Source: Rikenellaceae bacterium
GTDB lineage: Bacteria > Bacteroidota > Bacteroidia > Bacteroidales > UBA932
Length of the DNA: 64,000 nt
NCBI GenBank assembly: GCA_900771335.1
Contig: CAAGNP010000017.1
Location: forward strand, 40,307 to 104,306
Direction of reading: 5' to 3'
Below, piece by piece: positions 43,540-52,547 of this stretch. Position 1 is the first letter of the stretch; every line of letters starts with the position of its first letter. The translations under genes were made by a program, and so were the position numbers. The notes beneath the pieces are model-generated. The model ran no database searches, was not told the DNA's origin, and saw only the letters and a program-made list of their open reading frames with translations.

Positions 43540-44613
43540 ATGAGAAAGCTGCTCCTCTCCCTGATTTTGGCATTTGCACCTCTAATGTCCCATGGGCAGG
43601 ACACTGTCTCCCTGGCTTTCATAGGAGATGTAATGCAGCACCAGAGGCAGTTGCGCCTGGCCCTGAGAAACGGGAAGGACACACTGAAGGACAGTTCCTA
43701 CGATTACTCGTCCTATTTCAAATACACTAATGATATCCTCTCCGGTGCAGATTTCGCGGTGGCCAATATGGAATTTGTCTGCGGACTACCCCCATTCACA
43801 GGATACCCCTCCTTCTCGGCACCTGCCACACTCGCTGAAGCGACAGCCAAAGCGGGGATAGACCTGTTCCTGTGTGCCAACAACCACATCTTCGACAAAG
43901 GTCAGGCCGGCTTCGAGAAGACCGTTCTAACATACGGGCAGATGGGGATACCATACACCGGAGTATACCGGAACAGAGAAGAACAGGAGACACTTTACCC
44001 ATACATCACCGATATTAAGGGGATCAAGTGTGCATTCATCAATTTCACCTACGGCACCAATGCCGCCGCATCCAAAGCGGTCGTCAGCAGAATGGACTCC
44101 ACCTCGGTGACACGAGCCATCGGCAGAGCAAAAGAGATGGGAGCAGATTTCATCATCGCATTGCCACATTGGGGGACAGAATATGAGATCACAGAATCAC
44201 CCCAGCAGAGGAGATGGGAAGAGATGCTCTACCGTCAGGGTGTGGATATCATCATCGGAGGACACCCGCACGTAGTACAACCGATCAATATAATTAAAGG
44301 GGACAACGGAGAGATAAAACATATCACAGCCTTCTCATTGGGAAATTTTATTTCCAACATGAGTGCAAAAAACACGCAGATAGGATTTATATTTGTAGTC
44401 AAATTGACAAAGGAGGGTTCAAAAGTAAAGATACTCTCGGGGGAACCCATTTGGCTATGGTGTGCAAGGGGAGGAAGATTTGAGCCCGACTACACCACAA
44501 TCCCCGTTCAGGAATTCCTGGACAAAACGGAGCTTTTCCCAAACAAGCACGAATACCACAAGATGGTGGAGACATACCAAAGATTAAGAGAAACAATTCA
44601 ATATGGCGAATAA
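43540..44613 (+). CDS. CapA-family (PGA_cap) metallophosphatase-fold protein
   Basis: A 357-residue exported protein with signal peptide (LLLSLILAFAPLMSHG). The CapA fold signatures are FIGDVMQH, FAVANMEF, ANNHIFDKG and LPHWGTEY with GGHPHVVQ. CapA in Bacillus is a subunit for poly-gamma-glutamate capsule export. In Bacteroidetes related single proteins are common without capB/C, so the substrate here is uncertain. It overlaps phoH by 11 bp. Confidence 0.9.
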   Translation: MRKLLLSLILAFAPLMSHGQDTVSLAFIGDVMQHQRQLRLALRNGKDTLKDSSYDYSSYFKYTNDILSGADFAVANMEFVCGLPPFTGYPSFSAPATLAEATAKAGIDLFLCANNHIFDKGQAGFEKTVLTYGQMGIPYTGVYRNREEQETLYPYITDIKGIKCAFINFTYGTNAAASKAVVSRMDSTSVTRAIGRAKEMGADFIIALPHWGTEYEITESPQQRRWEEMLYRQGVDIIIGGHPHVVQPINIIKGDNGEIKHITAFSLGNFISNMSAKNTQIGFIFVVKLTKEGSKVKILSGEPIWLWCARGGRFEPDYTTIPVQEFLDKTELFPNKHEYHKMVETYQRLRETIQYGE

Positions 44614-45577
44614 AGAGAGAAAAATCACCCTTGAAGCGATAGATCCGATGGAGATCTATGGGGTAAACAACAGAATTCTTGACAGAATCAAGAGATACTT
44701 CCCCAAAATGAAGATTGTAGCAAGGGGTTCAGAGATTTACCTTGAGGGGTCCGAGAAGGATATAAAACTTTTCGAAGAGAGGCTCAATACACTCATAGAG
44801 ATCAGGCTGAGAAAGAGGAATCTAAACGAGGATGATGTGGACAGGCTATTCGACTACGAAAACTTCCCGGAGGTAAATGATGAGGAGCTCTCCATGCCGG
44901 AGGATACATATAATATAGTATATGGCAATGACGGCAAAGTGGTGAAGGCCCGCACCCGGAACCAGAAACGCCTTGTGGACGAGTACTACAAAAATGACCT
45001 GCTCTTCGCACTGGGACCTGCCGGAACAGGTAAGACATACACAGCAATAGCACTGGCTGTAAGGGCACTGAAGAACAAAGAGGTCAAGAAACTTATCCTC
45101 ACCAGACCTGCCGTAGAAGCAGGAGAGAGACTTGGTTTCTTGCCGGGAGACCTTAAAGACAAACTTGACCCGTACCTTCAGCCGCTCTATGATGCACTGC
45201 GTGACATGATACACCCTAAAAAACTCCAGGCACTTATGGAGGAGGGGATTATCCAGATCGCACCTCTTGCCTATATGAGGGGTAGAACCCTTGACAGCGC
45301 ATTTGTCATTCTGGATGAGGCCCAGAACACATCCATGGGACAATTGAAAATGTTCCTCACCCGCATGGGTTGCAATGCCAAGTTCATAGTCACAGGTGAC
45401 GCGTCACAAATAGACCTCCCTAACAAAAGGGACTCAGGTCTGGTAAGGGGCGTGGAACTGGTCAAAAATATCAAAGGGATCGCGGTTATAAACTTCGGCA
45501 CCGAAGATATTGTCCGCCATCCCCTTGTAACTAAAATTGTCAAAGCTTTTGACAAAGAGGCTCCTGAAGAGATATAG
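44603..45577 (+). CDS. PhoH-family ATPase
   Basis: A 324-residue protein: an N-terminal KH-like RNA-binding stretch (residues 15-75), then a PhoH P-loop domain with Walker A GPAGTGKTY, RPAVEAGERLGFLPGD, Walker B FVILDEAQN and VTGDASQIDLP. PhoH proteins are ATP-dependent RNA helicase-like or RNA-degradation factors of the cytoplasm, named for phosphate starvation in E. coli. It shares a transcript with capA by overlap. Confidence 0.93.
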   Translation: MANKERKITLEAIDPMEIYGVNNRILDRIKRYFPKMKIVARGSEIYLEGSEKDIKLFEERLNTLIEIRLRKRNLNEDDVDRLFDYENFPEVNDEELSMPEDTYNIVYGNDGKVVKARTRNQKRLVDEYYKNDLLFALGPAGTGKTYTAIALAVRALKNKEVKKLILTRPAVEAGERLGFLPGDLKDKLDPYLQPLYDALRDMIHPKKLQALMEEGIIQIAPLAYMRGRTLDSAFVILDEAQNTSMGQLKMFLTRMGCNAKFIVTGDASQIDLPNKRDSGLVRGVELVKNIKGIAVINFGTEDIVRHPLVTKIVKAFDKEAPEEI

Positions 45578-45579
45578 CC

Positions 45580-46335
45580 TTACCAGCGGCCACCAGCACC
45601 GCCACCGCCAAATGAACCTCCGCCAAAGCCGCCACTGAAGCCGCCTCCGCCGCCTCCAAATCCTCCTCTGGATCCACCGAATCCTGAGGTAAATATTATT
45701 GTGGAGCCGCCGCTGGACCTATTGCCTGACCCGCCACCATTTTTGGGGCCGTGTTTTGCCAGTATATAGACAATAAGGACAAAAATCAGAATTGTAACTA
45801 TTGCTGCCGCCAGAGCACCCTCATCATCCGAATATTCCTCTGCAGAATACTCTCCGGCAATCATTGGAAGAATGACATCTACCGCCGCCTTGACACCGCC
45901 ATATATATCTCCCTGCTGAAAATGGGGAATCATCTCCCTGTTTACAATCTGGGAGGCCACTGCATCAGGGAGTACACCTTCCAATCCGTAACCTACAGCT
46001 ATAAATACCTCTCCATACGAATCTTCAGTCTTTGGCTTGACCAGAACCACCACACCATTGTCAAACTTTGCATCACCCACACCCCACTTCTCACCAAGTT
46101 CAAATGCAAATTCTGAAGCCTCCATACCGCCAAGATCCAAAACAGATACCACCACAACACGTGTGGATGTGGTATCAGCAAATGACACAAGACGCTCATT
46201 TAGTTCAGCCGCCTGTCTTTTTGTAAACAACCCGGCAAAATCGTGGACAGCCCCCTCAACATGTGGCTTAGATGGAATTTGAGCCTGAGCGATCATGCTC
46301 AAGCTCAAAAATATGATGAATAAAATTCTTCTCAT
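45580..46335 (-). CDS. TPM-domain protein with Gly-rich tail (YgcG type)
   Basis: A 251-residue exported protein: signal peptide (MRRILFIIFLSLSMIAQAQ), a TPM (phosphatase-like) domain in residues about 25-165 with VHDFAGLFTKRQAAELNERL, and one transmembrane helix near 190-208. The C-terminus of about 40 residues is almost only Gly, Ser and Phe. These repeat-like codons are at about 45588-45700. TPM proteins are often encoded after lemA, as here (5 bp after it); the function in the envelope is unproven. Confidence 0.92.
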   Translation of the reverse strand: MRRILFIIFLSLSMIAQAQIPSKPHVEGAVHDFAGLFTKRQAAELNERLVSFADTTSTRVVVVSVLDLGGMEASEFAFELGEKWGVGDAKFDNGVVVLVKPKTEDSYGEVFIAVGYGLEGVLPDAVASQIVNREMIPHFQQGDIYGGVKAAVDVILPMIAGEYSAEEYSDDEGALAAAIVTILIFVLIVYILAKHGPKNGGGSGNRSSGGSTIIFTSGFGGSRGGFGGGGGGFSGGFGGGSFGGGGAGGRW

Positions 46336-46340
46336 CAGAC

Positions 46341-46934
46341 TTAGAATGTAACTTCAGGGGCACGCTCAGCTCCCGCTTCCGCTTCAAAATACGATCTCTT
46401 CTCAAATCCGAACATCCCTGCAAAAATATTGTTTGGGAATTTTCTTATTGTGGTATTATAACCTTTTGCCGCCTCATTGAACTTCTTTCTCTCCACTGCA
46501 ATTCTATTCTCTGTACCCTCCAGTTGTGATTGGAGTTGCAAGAAATTTTCATTTGCTTTCAAATCGGGATAATTTTCAGTGATTGCAAGCAATTTGCCCA
46601 AAGCACTTGACAGCTCACCTTGAGCTTTCTGGAATTTGGCCAATGACTCTGGTGTAAGATCTTCGGGATCCACTGTTATCTGGGTAGCCTTTGCGCGGGC
46701 ACTTACCACACTCTCCAGTGTAGCTGACTCATGCTGAGCATAACCCTTTACTGTATTTACAAGATTCGGAATCAGGTCTGCCCTTCTCTGGTACACATTC
46801 TCCACTTGTGACCATGCAGTCTGCACCCCTTCATCCAGTGTTACCATATTATTGTAAACACCCTTTACCCAAAAAAACAGAACAGCAACGACTGCCAGAA
46901 CTATTACCCATGATGAAATCTTCCTCTTTTTCAT
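46341..46934 (-). CDS. LemA-family protein
   Basis: A 197-residue protein with one N-terminal transmembrane helix (about 8-25) and a long helical bundle. The signature YQRRADLIPNLVNTVKGYA is clear, followed by ESVVSARAKATQ. LemA proteins have a short outside N-terminus and a cytoplasmic helical domain; the role is unknown. It sits between the FISUMP gene (21 bp upstream) and the TPM gene. Confidence 0.94.
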   Translation of the reverse strand: MKKRKISSWVIVLAVVAVLFFWVKGVYNNMVTLDEGVQTAWSQVENVYQRRADLIPNLVNTVKGYAQHESATLESVVSARAKATQITVDPEDLTPESLAKFQKAQGELSSALGKLLAITENYPDLKANENFLQLQSQLEGTENRIAVERKKFNEAAKGYNTTIRKFPNNIFAGMFGFEKRSYFEAEAGAERAPEVTF

Positions 46935-46955
46935 AACATTAAATTTTGATTAAAA

Positions 46956-47984
46956 TTATTTGTGATACCTTACACATCTGACAGAGACTCCGATATCATC
47001 TTTATCAACTGCATGTGAAGGGACTGAATTGGCATTGTAAAAAATGTATCTGTATTGACCTTTACCTTCGGTCTCACCACAGCTCCACCACATTCCGTAT
47101 TGGAGCAGGTGTCTGAACCTGGTATATTTATCGGTAGAGTGTCCGCAAGGGATAGCGTTCCAGCCATATGTATTCTTCTTCTCAAAACCTGGAGAATATG
47201 GCCACATCCTCTCTGTATTGAAGTTGGCCTCCACTGCCAGATGCGATGCCAGACCTGACCAGTCAGAACCGAAAGACAATGGATTGCCGCCATTGATGGC
47301 AGTACCCAAATCTTCCCAATCCTCATTTGTAGGGATGGTCCACCCCGGAGGGCATACACCTTGAGGGCCACCACCGAGTCCGCTTCCTGATACACCTCCT
47401 GTAGCATCATTCCACGAATACAGCGAGCCGAAAATCTTTCTCAACACGTCCTGCTGATAGAAGCCTACACCTACCTTCTCACCCTCAGTACCCTGATACT
47501 CCAGATTTTCCGCCATCCAGTCCAGATTTCCGATATGGATATACATATACACTGTACCATCGCGGGTATCAACAAAGGTAGAGTCAGATGGTTTGAGACC
47601 GGAGATCGAACCGTCGTTGACGTCAGGATCGATAGCTGTTACAGAAGCCGACATGGTACTCTGATAGTAACCATCAGCTACAGCTGAAGCTGCCACGATA
47701 TAAGTCGCAGCCGAATCTGGAATATTGAAGGTAATGGACTGGGTATGAACTGTATCTGCACCCAAAAGCGATGATGAGACCCAGAAATAGTCTACATCAG
47801 CAGGGTTTATAATACCTGTACAAAAAGCTTCTATTTTGGCCCCTACCAGACAATATTGGGGAAACTGAAAAGTTACCGAACCTGTCATATACTCTTTTGT
47901 CTCCTCCTTTTTCTTTTTACAAGAAGTAAAGACCAGCTGGGAACCTAACAGGGCAAGAATAAGTAAAAAATATAGTTTCTTCAT
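46956..47984 (-). CDS. FISUMP-domain lipoprotein
   Basis: A 342-residue lipoprotein with lipobox VFTSC (Cys at residue 21) and a Lys-rich spacer, then a beta-rich N-terminal domain. The C-terminal ~170 residues match the Fibrobacter succinogenes major paralogous domain: MYIHIGNLDWMAENLEYQG, PPGWTIPTNEDWEDLG, and the closing IGVSVRCVR. FISUMP proteins are surface lipoproteins thought to bind polysaccharide or other surface ligands. ATG 47984 (MKKLYF) was chosen over an upstream ATG at 48002 because the signal peptide begins there. Confidence 0.88.
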   Translation of the reverse strand: MKKLYFLLILALLGSQLVFTSCKKKKEETKEYMTGSVTFQFPQYCLVGAKIEAFCTGIINPADVDYFWVSSSLLGADTVHTQSITFNIPDSAATYIVAASAVADGYYQSTMSASVTAIDPDVNDGSISGLKPSDSTFVDTRDGTVYMYIHIGNLDWMAENLEYQGTEGEKVGVGFYQQDVLRKIFGSLYSWNDATGGVSGSGLGGGPQGVCPPGWTIPTNEDWEDLGTAINGGNPLSFGSDWSGLASHLAVEANFNTERMWPYSPGFEKKNTYGWNAIPCGHSTDKYTRFRHLLQYGMWWSCGETEGKGQYRYIFYNANSVPSHAVDKDDIGVSVRCVRYHK

Positions 47985-48006
47985 TTTACATTGCAAATTC
48001 ATCCTA

Positions 48007-48034
48007 CAAAGATGAACATTTTTTTATAAATTTG
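48007..48034. promoter_or_regulatory. Back-to-back -7 elements, FISUMP gene / apbE
   Basis: CAAAGATG (48007-48014; CATCTTTG on the - strand, one base off the consensus) and TAAATTTG (48027-48034, + strand, exact match) diverge with 12 nt between. Confidence 0.5.
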
Positions 48035-48069
48035 TACTAAAATCGTACCATAGGGATTAATATTATTGC

Positions 48070-49098
48070 ATGAAAAAATTTCACATCATCATATTGGCTT
48101 TCGCCTTCGCTTTAGTGGGGTGCCGTGACCGGAACCACTACTACAGAATCTCCGGCTATGCCCAGGGTGGTACATACAATGTAACCTACTCATCTTCCGA
48201 TTCATCGGGATACACCATAAAAATCTCTCCGGAGTCCCTCAAGGCGATTGTTGATGAAGCTCTATTAGGGATAGACAACTCACTCTCCGGGTACAACAAA
48301 GGGTCAATCCTCTCCCGGACAAACCACAATCTGTCAGACTCGGTAGACACCCTTTTCGAGGAGATGTTCAGAATATCCCACGACATATACACAGAGACTG
48401 GAGGGAAGTTTGACCCCTCTGCCGCACCCCTGTTTGACATGTGGGGATTCGGTTTCAAAAACAAAGAGACCATCACAGAAGAAAAGATCGACAGCGTCCT
48501 CCAGTTCGTAGGGATGGAGAAAGCACGGATAGAGGGTGGCAGAATAATAAAAACCGACCCGAGATTCCAGCTCAATTTCAATGCCATAGCCCAGGGATAC
48601 TCCTGCGATGTAGTAGCAGCGGAGCTTGAGAAGCTCGGGATTTGCAACTACCTGGTAGAGGTAGGTATGGAGATCTATTGCAGCGGCAAAAACCCTTCTG
48701 GCAATGAGTGGAATATCGGTGTTGATACCCCTGAGGACGGAAATATGGAGGCAGGTAAAAACATTTCAGAGATAATCTCCGTATCAGACGTCGGGATCGT
48801 CACATCGGGAAATTACCGCAAATTTTTCATTGAGAACGGTCAGAAATATTCACACACCATAGACCCTACTACGGGCAGACCAGTAAGACATAACCTATTG
48901 AGTGCCACTATTATCGCCCCTAACGCATCTCTGGCCGACGCATACGCTACCTACTGTATGGTCATAGGTCTGGAGGAGTCCAAAAAATTCCTCGACTCCA
49001 GGGCAGACCTCAAAGGATACCTCATATATGGGACAGAGGATGGAGGGATGGCTGTCCATTACACAGAAAATCTAAAATCACAATTAGTAAAACAATAA
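48070..49098 (+). CDS. apbE: FAD:protein FMN transferase
   Basis: A 342-residue exported lipoprotein (signal plus lipobox ALVGC). ApbE attaches FMN covalently to Thr/Ser of target proteins such as NqrB/C and RnfG. Family motifs: GTYNVTYSS, FDPSAAPLFDMWGF, the Mg/FAD site FNAIAQGYSCD, and HTIDPTTGRPV. It is followed 4 bp later by the D-aminoacylase-like gene. No target gene is adjacent. Confidence 0.94.
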   Translation: MKKFHIIILAFAFALVGCRDRNHYYRISGYAQGGTYNVTYSSSDSSGYTIKISPESLKAIVDEALLGIDNSLSGYNKGSILSRTNHNLSDSVDTLFEEMFRISHDIYTETGGKFDPSAAPLFDMWGFGFKNKETITEEKIDSVLQFVGMEKARIEGGRIIKTDPRFQLNFNAIAQGYSCDVVAAELEKLGICNYLVEVGMEIYCSGKNPSGNEWNIGVDTPEDGNMEAGKNISEIISVSDVGIVTSGNYRKFFIENGQKYSHTIDPTTGRPVRHNLLSATIIAPNASLADAYATYCMVIGLEESKKFLDSRADLKGYLIYGTEDGGMAVHYTENLKSQLVKQ

Positions 49099-49102
49099 AG
49101 AT

Positions 49103-50770
49103 ATGGCTGAAAAAATCTCAAGAAGATCATTCCTGAAAACCGGAGCTATTGCTGCCGGAGCACTGGGAATAGGTTTCTACGGAGGAACCAGAATTCGCAC
49201 CAATAACCCTTTTGACACCATTATCAAAAATGGAACAGTCTACACCGGAGACGGCAAAGCACCCATCATCGGTGATGTCGGAATCAAAAACGGCAAGATA
49301 GCCGCTATCGGAAACCTTGGAAACTACGCCGACAACATTCTGGACGTTCACGGTCTGGCAGTATCTCCTGGATTCGTAGACATCCACTCCCATACAGATA
49401 CCAATCTGCTTGTGGCACCTAAAGGTGACAGCCGTATCTTCCAGGGTGTCACCACCGACATAGGTGGCAACTGTGGAGACTCTCCATTCCCATACTCAGA
49501 TGCATATTTCAAAACCAAAAAGGATACCATCCGCCACGGATACCCATTCTGGCAGGATGTTGACGGCTTCTATGATGCTCTCCGCAAAAATAAAATAGGC
49601 ATCAACTATGGTTCATACACAGGTCAGGGCCAGCTCCGCTCCGCTGTAGTGGGTGACAACGCAGTAGCGGCCACAGCAGCCCAGCTCGACAAGATGAAAG
49701 GTATCCTTGCTGATGAAATGGATGCAGGATGTATCGGTCTAAGCTGCGGTCTGGAATATGCACCGGGCTCATACGCTACAGACGAGGAGCTTGTGGAACT
49801 TTGTAAAGTAGTGGCAGCCAAAGATGGACTTTTTGCCATCCATATGCGCAACGAGGATGACCGCGTAGAACAATCAATCAAAGAGGCAATTGCCATTGCT
49901 CGCAAATCGGGTGTACGCCTACAGATCTCCCACCTTAAAGCACAGAACGCAAACAACTGGCATAAAGGTCCTGCAATGCTGAAACTCATCGAGGAGGCTC
50001 GTGCTGAAGGTATCGATGTGGCATTTGACCGCTACCCTTATATCGCATTCTCAACAGGCCTCAACTCATTCATCCCACTCGCAGACCGCCAGGGATCCAA
50101 TGAGGAGGTTCTTGCCCGTCTTATCGACGAGAAGAAAGCTGCAGAGATCGGAAAATATGCTGAATCACGCTTCAAGAGACTCGGTGGTCCTCAAAACGTA
50201 GTGGTAGTGGGCTTCCAGCTCCCTGAGAACAAAAAATTCATCGGCAAAAACCTCGTTGAGTGCTGCGAGATGACCGGCATGGAACCTTGGCCATTCGTCC
50301 GCAAAATGCTCATCGACGAAAAACTTTATCCCGATATCATCGGCTTCGCAATGCACGAGGACAATGTAAGACTCTTCCTGTCTCATCCTCTTGGTATGCC
50401 AGCTTCAGACGGCAGTGTATACTCACCTGAGGGTCCTCTTGGCGAGACAATGCCTCACCCACGCTCATACGGATCGTTCACACGCTTCTTCGGCAAGTAT
50501 GTAAGGGAAGACAAGATTTGTGACCTCTCTACTGCAGTACATAAAGCTACAGCTCTCCCTGCATCAAGACTTCACCTTAAAGAAAGAGGTCTTTTGGTCC
50601 CTAACTACGCAGCCGACATCGTGGTATTCAACCCTGAGACCATCATCGACTTGTCAAGCTTCGTGGATCCTCATAAATTCAACGCCGGAATCGAACATGT
50701 ATTCGTAAACGGCGTATGGACCATAAAGAACGGTGCACACACCGGAGAACTCGCCGGCCAGGTGATCTAA
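49103..50770 (+). CDS. Tat-exported D-aminoacylase-like amidohydrolase
   Basis: A 555-residue protein. The N-terminus has a twin-arginine signal, SRRSFLKTGAIAAGALG. The rest is an amidohydrolase TIM barrel with HSHTDT metal ligands, GGNCG, QISHLKAQN and a late SDGS segment, matching N-acyl-D-amino-acid deacylases/D-aminoacylases. The family frees D-amino acids from N-acyl forms. Export through Tat fits a folded metalloenzyme of the periplasm. It is cotranscribed with apbE and ends before two inverted-repeat terminators. Confidence 0.9.
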   Translation: MAEKISRRSFLKTGAIAAGALGIGFYGGTRIRTNNPFDTIIKNGTVYTGDGKAPIIGDVGIKNGKIAAIGNLGNYADNILDVHGLAVSPGFVDIHSHTDTNLLVAPKGDSRIFQGVTTDIGGNCGDSPFPYSDAYFKTKKDTIRHGYPFWQDVDGFYDALRKNKIGINYGSYTGQGQLRSAVVGDNAVAATAAQLDKMKGILADEMDAGCIGLSCGLEYAPGSYATDEELVELCKVVAAKDGLFAIHMRNEDDRVEQSIKEAIAIARKSGVRLQISHLKAQNANNWHKGPAMLKLIEEARAEGIDVAFDRYPYIAFSTGLNSFIPLADRQGSNEEVLARLIDEKKAAEIGKYAESRFKRLGGPQNVVVVGFQLPENKKFIGKNLVECCEMTGMEPWPFVRKMLIDEKLYPDIIGFAMHEDNVRLFLSHPLGMPASDGSVYSPEGPLGETMPHPRSYGSFTRFFGKYVREDKICDLSTAVHKATALPASRLHLKERGLLVPNYAADIVVFNPETIIDLSSFVDPHKFNAGIEHVFVNGVWTIKNGAHTGELAGQVI

Positions 50771-50775
50771 AAATA

Positions 50776-50862
50776 AAATGGGCACGAAACATATCGTTTT
50801 CATGCCCATTTGTATTATTTTGTAGCAAACGGGCACAGAATCATCCGATTTCGTGCCCGTTT
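50776..50862. terminator. Two related hairpins between convergent genes
   Basis: Hairpin 1 (50776-50811): AAATGGGCA / TGCCCATTT, extended inside by GAAA/TTTC. Hairpin 2 (50827-50862): AAACGGGCAC / GTGCCCGTTT, similarly extended. Both stems begin GGGCAC and have 28-nt cores; hairpin 2 in reverse orientation resembles hairpin 1. Together they end the + strand D-aminoacylase gene and the - strand fumarase gene. Confidence 0.75.
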
Positions 50863-50871
50863 TCATATATT

Positions 50872-52491
50872 CTATAGACCCAATTTCTTGAAGAAGTCGT
50901 TTCCTTTGTCATCTACAAGGATGAATGCAGGGAAGTCCACTACGCTGATTTTCCAGATAGCCTCCATACCGAGTTCAGGATACTCTACACATTCGATGCT
51001 CTTGATGTTGTTCTGAGCAAGAATAGCAGCAGGACCACCGATAGAGCCAAGGTAGAAACCGCCATATTTATGACAAGCGTCTGTTACCTGCTGGCTTCTG
51101 TTACCTTTTGCAAGCATGATCATGCTACCGCCATGACTTTGGAACAGATCTACATAAGAGTCCATACGACCTGCTGTTGTAGGGCCCATTGAGCCGCAAG
51201 GCATTCCCTCTGGAGTCTTGGCCGGACCTGCATAGTAGATAGGGTGATCTTTCAGGTATTGTGGCATCTCTTCACCTCTGTCAAGACGCTCTTTGATCTT
51301 CGCGTGAGCGATATCGCGTCCTACGATAATAGTACCGTTAAGGCTCAAACGGGTAGATACAGGGTATTTTGAAAGCTCTTTAAGGATCTCTGACATAGGC
51401 TGGTCAAGATTGATTTTTACAGCCTCACCTTCACCTGCGTTGCGAAGTTCTTCAGGGATCAGACGTGATGGATTGTCATCAAGTTTCTCGATCCAGATAC
51501 CCTCTTTATTGATTTTGGTCTTGATGTTACGGTCTGCAGAACAGCTTACACCCATACCTACAGGGCAGCTTGCACCGTGACGTGGAAGACGGATGATACG
51601 GACATCGTGTGCGAAATATTTACCGCCGAACTGTGCTCCCAAACCGATCTTGTAAGCCTCTTCAAGAACTTGTTTCTCGAGCTCTACATCGCGGAAAGCA
51701 CGACCGGTCTCGTCACCTGTAGTAGGTAAATTGTCGTAGTATTTGCAAGATGCAAGTTTAACGGTAAGGAGGTTTCTCTCTGCAGATGTACCGCCAATCA
51801 CGAAAGCGATGTGGTAAGGGGGACATGCAGCTGTACCAAGGGTTTTCATTTTAGCCACAAGGAATGGAACAAGGGTTTGTGGGTTAAGGATAGCTTTTGT
51901 CTCCTGATATAGATATGTCTTGTTTGCAGATCCACCACCTTTAGTCACACATAGGAAGTGATATTCAGCACCTTCACAAGACTCGATATCGATCTGTGCA
52001 GGGAGGTTACATTTGGTGTTAACCTCATCATACATATTTAGAGGGGCATTCTGTGAGTAACGGAGGTTCTCCTCAGTGTAAGTTTTGTAAACACCAAGTG
52101 AAAGTGCCTCTTCGTCACAGTAGCCTGTCCACACTTGCTGACCTTTCTCACCGTGGATGATAGCTGTACCTGTATCCTGGCAGAATGGAAGTTTGCCTTT
52201 GCAAGCCACCTCTGCATTGCGAAGGAAAGTAAGTGCTACATATTTGTCGTTTTCAGATGCCTCTGGATCGTTAAGAACTTTGGCAACCATCTCATTGTGC
52301 TCGCGACGCAACATAAATGACACATCGCGGAAAGCAGTGTTTGACATCACTGTAAGACCCTCTTGCGCAACTTTAAGAATCTCGTGTCCCTCAAACTCAG
52401 ATGTGCTTACATATTGCTCTGATCCGGGGATTTTGTAGTATTCAGTCTTGTCCTCACCAAGCTGAAACATAGGTGCATATTTAAAGCTCAT
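50872..52491 (-). CDS. Fumarate hydratase, class I (iron-sulfur type)
   Basis: A 539-residue single-chain class I fumarase that interconverts fumarate and malate using a 4Fe-4S cluster. Motifs: LPFCQDTGTAI with a cluster Cys, CPPYHIAFVIGGTSAE, and VSCSADRNIK. C-terminal GPTTAGRMDSYVD matches the family's beta domain. This length is usual for Bacteroidetes. It has its own -7 element TACCTTTG at 52543-52536. Confidence 0.94.
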   Translation of the reverse strand: MSFKYAPMFQLGEDKTEYYKIPGSEQYVSTSEFEGHEILKVAQEGLTVMSNTAFRDVSFMLRREHNEMVAKVLNDPEASENDKYVALTFLRNAEVACKGKLPFCQDTGTAIIHGEKGQQVWTGYCDEEALSLGVYKTYTEENLRYSQNAPLNMYDEVNTKCNLPAQIDIESCEGAEYHFLCVTKGGGSANKTYLYQETKAILNPQTLVPFLVAKMKTLGTAACPPYHIAFVIGGTSAERNLLTVKLASCKYYDNLPTTGDETGRAFRDVELEKQVLEEAYKIGLGAQFGGKYFAHDVRIIRLPRHGASCPVGMGVSCSADRNIKTKINKEGIWIEKLDDNPSRLIPEELRNAGEGEAVKINLDQPMSEILKELSKYPVSTRLSLNGTIIVGRDIAHAKIKERLDRGEEMPQYLKDHPIYYAGPAKTPEGMPCGSMGPTTAGRMDSYVDLFQSHGGSMIMLAKGNRSQQVTDACHKYGGFYLGSIGGPAAILAQNNIKSIECVEYPELGMEAIWKISVVDFPAFILVDDKGNDFFKKLGL

Positions 52492-52535
52492 ATCGGAATG
52501 TATTTGTTATATATATGTTTTTATTCTTAATCTCA

Positions 52536-52543
52536 CAAAGGTA
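52536..52543 (-). promoter_or_regulatory. Fumarase promoter -7 element
   Basis: TACCTTTG on the - strand, about 45 nt before the ATG and only 5 bp after the prfB stop. Confidence 0.55.
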
Positions 52544-52547
52544 GTAA

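Noticed and set aside
45588..45700. Tandem DNA repeat in the TPM gene
   Set aside because: The GGN/GCC-like pattern is explained by a Gly-rich protein tail typical of the family and is not an exact nucleotide repeat.
50776..50862. Start of a CRISPR-like repeat array
   Set aside because: Only two imperfect copies, each a hairpin next to a gene end, without regular spacers.
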